From Arenicella sp. (GTDB lineage Bacteria; Pseudomonadota; Gammaproteobacteria; Arenicellales; Arenicellaceae), in the NCBI GenBank assembly GCA_023299895.1, contig JALZWI010000114.1, positions 1 to 9,541 of the forward strand: DNA of 9,541 bases, read 5' to 3'. The position numbers and the translations under genes are program-made. This document shows, one piece after another, positions 6,552 through 9,541 of this stretch; the stretch's first letter is position 1; each line of letters begins with the position of its first letter. Below the pieces are notes generated by a model. The model saw nothing but the letters and a program-made list of their open reading frames with translations. It was not told the DNA's origin and did not search any database.

Positions 6552-7220
6552 ATGTATCGCCTAATAATTAACGTTGTCGTACTTTTTATATTTTGCCAAC
6601 AGGCTTTTGCGCAGACGCGCTATGTAACTGATGAATTTGAGATCATGATGCGAACTGGGCCAAGCATTCAGAACAAGATAGTTTTGGCATTAAGTAGCGG
6701 CATGGCACTTGAAGTTTTGCGTGCTGATGCAGGTAATGGTTATAGTCAAATTAGGACAATCAACGGTGACGTAGGTTATGCGCTTACGCGTTTTTTAAGT
6801 CCGGATGAATCAGCAAGGAATAGAGTAAATTACTTAGAAGACCAACTAAAGCAATTGCGCTCTAAACCCCAAGAGTTGGTGAGCTTATTAGCGACTAGCC
6901 AAGAAGACAATCAAGTTCTTATCACGCAAAATACAGAGTTATCAGATCGACTTAATTCTGTTGAGTCAGAACTAATGCAAATTAAGAAAGTTTCGGCTGA
7001 TGCAGTTAATCTCTCTACCCAGAATCAACGTCTTGAAGGTGAAGTCCAGCAGTTGTTGTTGCAGCTCGATGATATTCGAATTCAGAATGAAGACTTGAAG
7101 GATCAATCGGATCGAATGCAAAATATTATGGGCGCTGGGTTAGTCTTGTTTGGCTTATTTTTAGGTTGGATATTATCAATCTCAGGCCGGCGCGGTCGAG
7201 ATTCTTGGGGGTCTTCTTAA
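6552..7220 (+). CDS. YgiM-like SH3 domain protein with signal peptide, coiled coil and C-terminal membrane anchor
   Basis: The 222-residue product resembles E. coli YgiM and the TIGR04211 family in layout and in the start of the mature part (TRYVTDEFEIMMRTGPS). A signal peptide with hydrophobic core (residues 4-15) ends in QAFA, with likely cleavage after A20. A bacterial SH3 domain covers about 21-83. A coiled coil of glutamine- and leucine-rich heptads runs from about 90 to 190. A single membrane helix (193-210) is followed by a basic tail (GRRGR), so the domain faces the periplasm and the C-terminus the cytoplasm. Bacterial SH3 domains often bind peptidoglycan peptides, but the role of this family is not well established. 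Its stop overlaps the hemH stop by four bases, tail to tail. Placement beside ntrBC need not imply a nitrogen role. Confidence 0.82.
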   Translation: MYRLIINVVVLFIFCQQAFAQTRYVTDEFEIMMRTGPSIQNKIVLALSSGMALEVLRADAGNGYSQIRTINGDVGYALTRFLSPDESARNRVNYLEDQLKQLRSKPQELVSLLATSQEDNQVLITQNTELSDRLNSVESELMQIKKVSADAVNLSTQNQRLEGEVQQLLLQLDDIRIQNEDLKDQSDRMQNIMGAGLVLFGLFLGWILSISGRRGRDSWGSS

Positions 7221-8215
7221 CTTTTTCCACGCACGATCTCGCTCATTAAGTTTGCATGCGCATCTGAATCGTTTAAACATGGAATATATCGATACTCTTC
7301 ACCGCCTGCATCGATGAAGTAATGACGATTTTCGCCGTCTATTTCCTCTAGGGTTTCGAGACAGTCGGCACTGAAGCCGGGGCAGATAATATCGATCGAT
7401 TTAATGCCTTGATCAGGCAGCTGCTTAAGCGTTTGGTCGCAATAAGGCTGTAACCATTCTTCTGCGCCAAAGCGAGACTGGAATACTAGTTGCCATTTAT
7501 CTTCTTTCAATTCGAGGTAGTCAGCAATGCGCTGAGCTGATTCTTGGCATTGCGCCTCGTAAGGGTCACCCTTAGTAATGTATTTCTTTGGTATTCCGTG
7601 AAAAGACATCAACAATTTTTGCGCGCGGCCGTGCTTTTCCCAATGAGTTTTAATTGAATCACCGACTGCCCGTATGTAGTATTCGTTTTGATAATAAGAA
7701 TTCACAAAATTCATGTTTGGCACCCAACGCTGTTTGCTAAGCGCAGTGCCAATAGCATCAAAGGTCGAACCGTTAGTGCTGCCAGAGTATTGTGGGTAGA
7801 GAGGGATGATAATTAAGTTACGAATGCCTTGCTCATGAAGCTTGGATAATTTTTCGGAAACACTTGGTTTACCATAGCGCATCGCTAATTCCACAACATA
7901 GTCATCGCCCAAAATGTTGGCGACTTTATCACTAAGTTTCTGACTGTTAATTAATAATGGTGAGCCTTCTTCAGCCCAAATTTGGCGATAGATCGCAGCA
8001 CTTTTATGGGAGCGAAAATTAACAATGACGCCCCTAACTAAAATTAACCTCAGTAATTTCGGAATTTCGATGACACGTGGATCCATCAAAAATTCACCGA
8101 GATACTTGCGCAACCCTGGACAAACAGGTCGCTCCGGTGTGCCAAGATTTACCAGCAGAACGCCAACCTTATTGTTGCTGTTTACTACATCGTCTAGTTG
8201 GCCTAAATACTTCAT
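7217..8215 (-). CDS. hemH: Ferrochelatase (protoporphyrin ferrochelatase)
   Basis: The 332-residue product inserts ferrous iron into protoporphyrin IX, the last step of protohaem synthesis, at the cytoplasmic face of the membrane. Visible family blocks are VGVLLVNLGTPERP (17-30), YLGEFLMDPRVIE (38-50), GSPLL near 84, PLYPQYSGSTNGSTFD (138-153) and SFHGIPKKY with the metal-binding catalytic H206. QSRFGAEEWLQP (246-257) and PGFSADCLETLEEID (279-293) follow, the latter with the conserved glutamate E287. Length is normal for proteobacterial HemH. Four cysteines lie in the last third (259, 278, 285, 313), but I see no clear iron-sulphur cluster motif. The gene converges on the SH3 protein gene with the stops sharing TTAA. 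No good ribosome site precedes the ATG. nadA lies 110 bases upstream on the same strand, and the two may be co-transcribed. Confidence 0.97.
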   Translation of the reverse strand: MKYLGQLDDVVNSNNKVGVLLVNLGTPERPVCPGLRKYLGEFLMDPRVIEIPKLLRLILVRGVIVNFRSHKSAAIYRQIWAEEGSPLLINSQKLSDKVANILGDDYVVELAMRYGKPSVSEKLSKLHEQGIRNLIIIPLYPQYSGSTNGSTFDAIGTALSKQRWVPNMNFVNSYYQNEYYIRAVGDSIKTHWEKHGRAQKLLMSFHGIPKKYITKGDPYEAQCQESAQRIADYLELKEDKWQLVFQSRFGAEEWLQPYCDQTLKQLPDQGIKSIDIICPGFSADCLETLEEIDGENRHYFIDAGGEEYRYIPCLNDSDAHANLMSEIVRGKS

Positions 8216-8239
8216 ATGATGGTGTTTTTTGGTTTCATC

Positions 8240-8302
8240 TCAAGTGAAAGCTTGAGCGTTAAATAATAAGCAGCAGACTAGCGATGCTAATGTTCTTTTA
8301 AT
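8240..8302 (-). pseudogene. Signal-peptide-like reading frame without a normal start codon (possible gene relic)
   Basis: In the nadA-hemH gap the minus strand reads ATT AAA AGA ACA and translates to IKRTLASLVCCLLFNAQAFT before a TGA. Two basic residues, a hydrophobic core and an AQA cleavage-like end make a convincing Sec signal peptide. There is no ATG, GTG or TTG start in this frame; ATT occupies the place where an ATG would be expected. It stops right after the predicted cleavage point, so no mature protein remains. It could be the 5' end of a decayed exported-protein gene, a very rare ATT-started peptide, or chance. Part of it forms a hairpin (CTCAAG/CTTGAG, 8239-8256) with no T-tract. 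Confidence 0.25.
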
Positions 8303-8325
8303 GTGAAAAGTACATCGAACACCTT

Positions 8326-9417
8326 TTAGGCATTGCCTGTGACCTTTACGCCTGGCCTAATATGAGTATTAGCAAAATCGACCATTCGTGTTAGTGATTG
8401 TGTCGCTTTTAATCTGATCGGTTCATCAATATGAATTTCGTTATTTCCACTGTTGAGGATTTTTTCTAAGCGTTGCAGGTCGTTCATTTTCATCCATGGG
8501 CATTGAGCACAACTTTTACAGGTGGCGCCACTGCCTGCCGTGGGTGCAGCAATAAACTCTTTATCAGGAGAATACTGTTTCATCTTATGAAAAATTCCAT
8601 CTTCAGTTGCCACGATAAATTGCTTATTCGGTAACTCACGAGTGGCCGCCAATATTTTACTGGTAGAGCCAACTACATCGGCTAAATCAACCACGCTCAT
8701 GGGGGATTCTGGGTGAACAAGAACAGCTGCATCGGGATATTCTTTCTTCATATCCATCAGAGCTTCGGCCTTAAATTCTTCATGAACAATGCACGAGCCC
8801 TGCCACATAATCATATCCGCGTCAGTTTCTTTTTGAATATAGGTGCCTAGAAAACGATCTGGCCCCCAAATTATTTTCTCACCTTGGTCACGTAGATGAG
8901 TGCAAATTTCTAGAGCGATTGAAGAGGTGACCACCCAGTCAGCACGTGCTTTGACTGCAGCGCTGGTATTCGCATAGACCACGACTGTTCGATCTGGATG
9001 TTCATCACAAAAGGCTGAAAACTCATCGACTGGACAACCTATATCAAGCGAACATTCAGCGTCATTATCTAATAGTAATACGCGTTTTTCAGGGCTTAAA
9101 ATCTTAGAAGTTTCAGCCATAAATTTAACACCAGCAACAATAATGGTGCTGGCATCATGTTCATATGCATAACGAGCCATTTCTAAAGAGTCAGAAACAG
9201 TACCACCACTATCTTCAGCTAAATCTTGTAGATCATCATCTACATAATAATGAGACACTAAAATAGCGTCCTGATCTTTCATTTCCTTTAATAGGCGATC
9301 TTTTAAATCTGCTTCAGCAGAGGCACCCAGGGCAGAATGCGTAACAGAACGAGCTTGCGCTGCAGTTGTATGTATTTCGTTTTCCAGTTGCTTTGGCACA
9401 TCTAATGCTTTTGACAT
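8326..9417 (-). CDS. nadA: Quinolinate synthase A
   Basis: The 363-residue product condenses iminoaspartate (from NadB) with dihydroxyacetone phosphate to quinolinate in de novo NAD synthesis, in the cytoplasm, using an oxygen-sensitive [4Fe-4S] cluster. The cluster cysteines are visible as C122 (ECSLDIGC), C209 ([11 protein letters not shown]) and C306 in the CKSCAQC motif (300-306). They line up with E. coli C113, C200 and C297. Other family blocks are [18 protein letters not shown] (51-68), [27 protein letters not shown] and [13 protein letters not shown]. The first 35 or so residues precede the conserved core and resemble the variable N-terminal extension of other gammaproteobacterial NadA. 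Start at ATG 9417; only a weak GAG lies upstream. hemH follows 110 bases downstream on the same strand. Confidence 0.97.
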   Translation of the reverse strand: MSKALDVPKQLENEIHTTAAQARSVTHSALGASAEADLKDRLLKEMKDQDAILVSHYYVDDDLQDLAEDSGGTVSDSLEMARYAYEHDASTIIVAGVKFMAETSKILSPEKRVLLLDNDAECSLDIGCPVDEFSAFCDEHPDRTVVVYANTSAAVKARADWVVTSSIALEICTHLRDQGEKIIWGPDRFLGTYIQKETDADMIMWQGSCIVHEEFKAEALMDMKKEYPDAAVLVHPESPMSVVDLADVVGSTSKILAATRELPNKQFIVATEDGIFHKMKQYSPDKEFIAAPTAGSGATCKSCAQCPWMKMNDLQRLEKILNSGNNEIHIDEPIRLKATQSLTRMVDFANTHIRPGVKVTGNA

Positions 9418-9526
9418 GGTTAAATCTCAAAAATTCAAATCGTAATAAATTAATATATATATCCTATCATAGCTTAGCTGAAATCTGTCTAAGCATAAGC
9501 TATACATACACATATAATCCTCAGAA
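9418..9526 (-). promoter_or_regulatory. nadA upstream region with an 8-bp inverted repeat
   Basis: This AT-rich stretch must hold the nadA promoter unless the gene is read from further upstream. Inverted repeat ATAGCTTA/TAAGCTAT (9469-9476 and 9496-9503, 19 bases between) encloses a second overlapping pair, GCTTAG/CTAAGC. On the minus strand the repeat overlaps the best promoter-like elements (TAGACA at 9491-9486, TATGAT at 9471-9466), but none has correct spacing and I do not assign one. The repeat does not match the NadR or NrtR operator patterns that I can recall. It could be an operator or a leader hairpin. Confidence 0.35.
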
Positions 9527-9541
9527 TAAAAAAAACCACCT
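9524..9541 (-). terminator. 3' arm and T-tract of a terminator, cut by the window edge
   Basis: Read on the minus strand, the right edge begins AGGTGG and runs straight into eight Ts. This is the shape of the descending arm and T-tract of an intrinsic terminator. The complementary CCACC arm would lie beyond position 9541. If so, a minus-strand gene ends just outside the window and nadA starts its own transcript. Only half the structure is visible. Confidence 0.4.

Noticed and set aside
8239..8256. CTCAAG/CTTGAG hairpin as a terminator between nadA and hemH
   Set aside because: The stem is only 6 bp and no T-tract follows on either strand, so there is no basis for calling it an intrinsic terminator.
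1..9541. Defence system, prophage, insertion sequence, CRISPR array or tRNA gene
   Set aside because: All sizeable coding regions are recognisable core genes; I saw no transposase, integrase, terminal repeats, spaced direct repeats or cloverleaf-like sequence.

Overview
The window reads as ordinary core chromosome of a gammaproteobacterium. GlyQ/GlyS, NtrB/NtrC, the YgiM-type SH3 protein, ferrochelatase and quinolinate synthase all resemble gammaproteobacterial proteins, and the order glyQ-glyS-gmhB is typical of that class. The DNA looks moderately AT-rich by eye. I cannot name the genus. I see no mobile element, CRISPR array, tRNA, rRNA or clearly foreign gene.

Layout. Positions 1-3148 hold a minus-strand operon read right to left: glyQ, glyS, then the 5' end of gmhB, which runs off the left edge. 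Positions 3149-3997 are an unusually long intergenic stretch of about 850 bases. It contains a glyQ promoter candidate, a divergent extended -10 promoter followed by several hairpins and a terminator-like hairpin (a possible small RNA of about 225 nt), about 200 bases where I recognise nothing, and then an NtrC enhancer with a sigma-54 promoter in front of ntrB. Positions 3998-6453 hold ntrB and ntrC, overlapping by one base. A YgiM-like membrane-anchored SH3 protein follows at 6552-7220. It converges on hemH (minus strand), and the two stop codons share a TTAA. To the right, nadA is also on the minus strand. The 110-base gap between nadA and hemH contains a short signal-peptide-like reading frame with no normal start codon. 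The last 120 bases hold the nadA upstream region and what looks like the 3' arm and T-tract of a terminator belonging to a minus-strand gene beyond the window.

How the genes fit together. glyQ and glyS make the two subunits of tetrameric glycyl-tRNA synthetase. ntrBC is the nitrogen-limitation two-component system, and its promoter architecture (NtrC site, GG-N10-GC sigma-54 element) suggests autoregulation. hemH and nadA are unrelated housekeeping genes for haem and NAD synthesis on the same strand.

I found no convincing new multi-gene system. The parts most worth following up are non-coding: the candidate small RNA between glyQ and ntrB, the ntrB enhancer and its odd poly-A/GTG start, and the signal-peptide relic between nadA and hemH.
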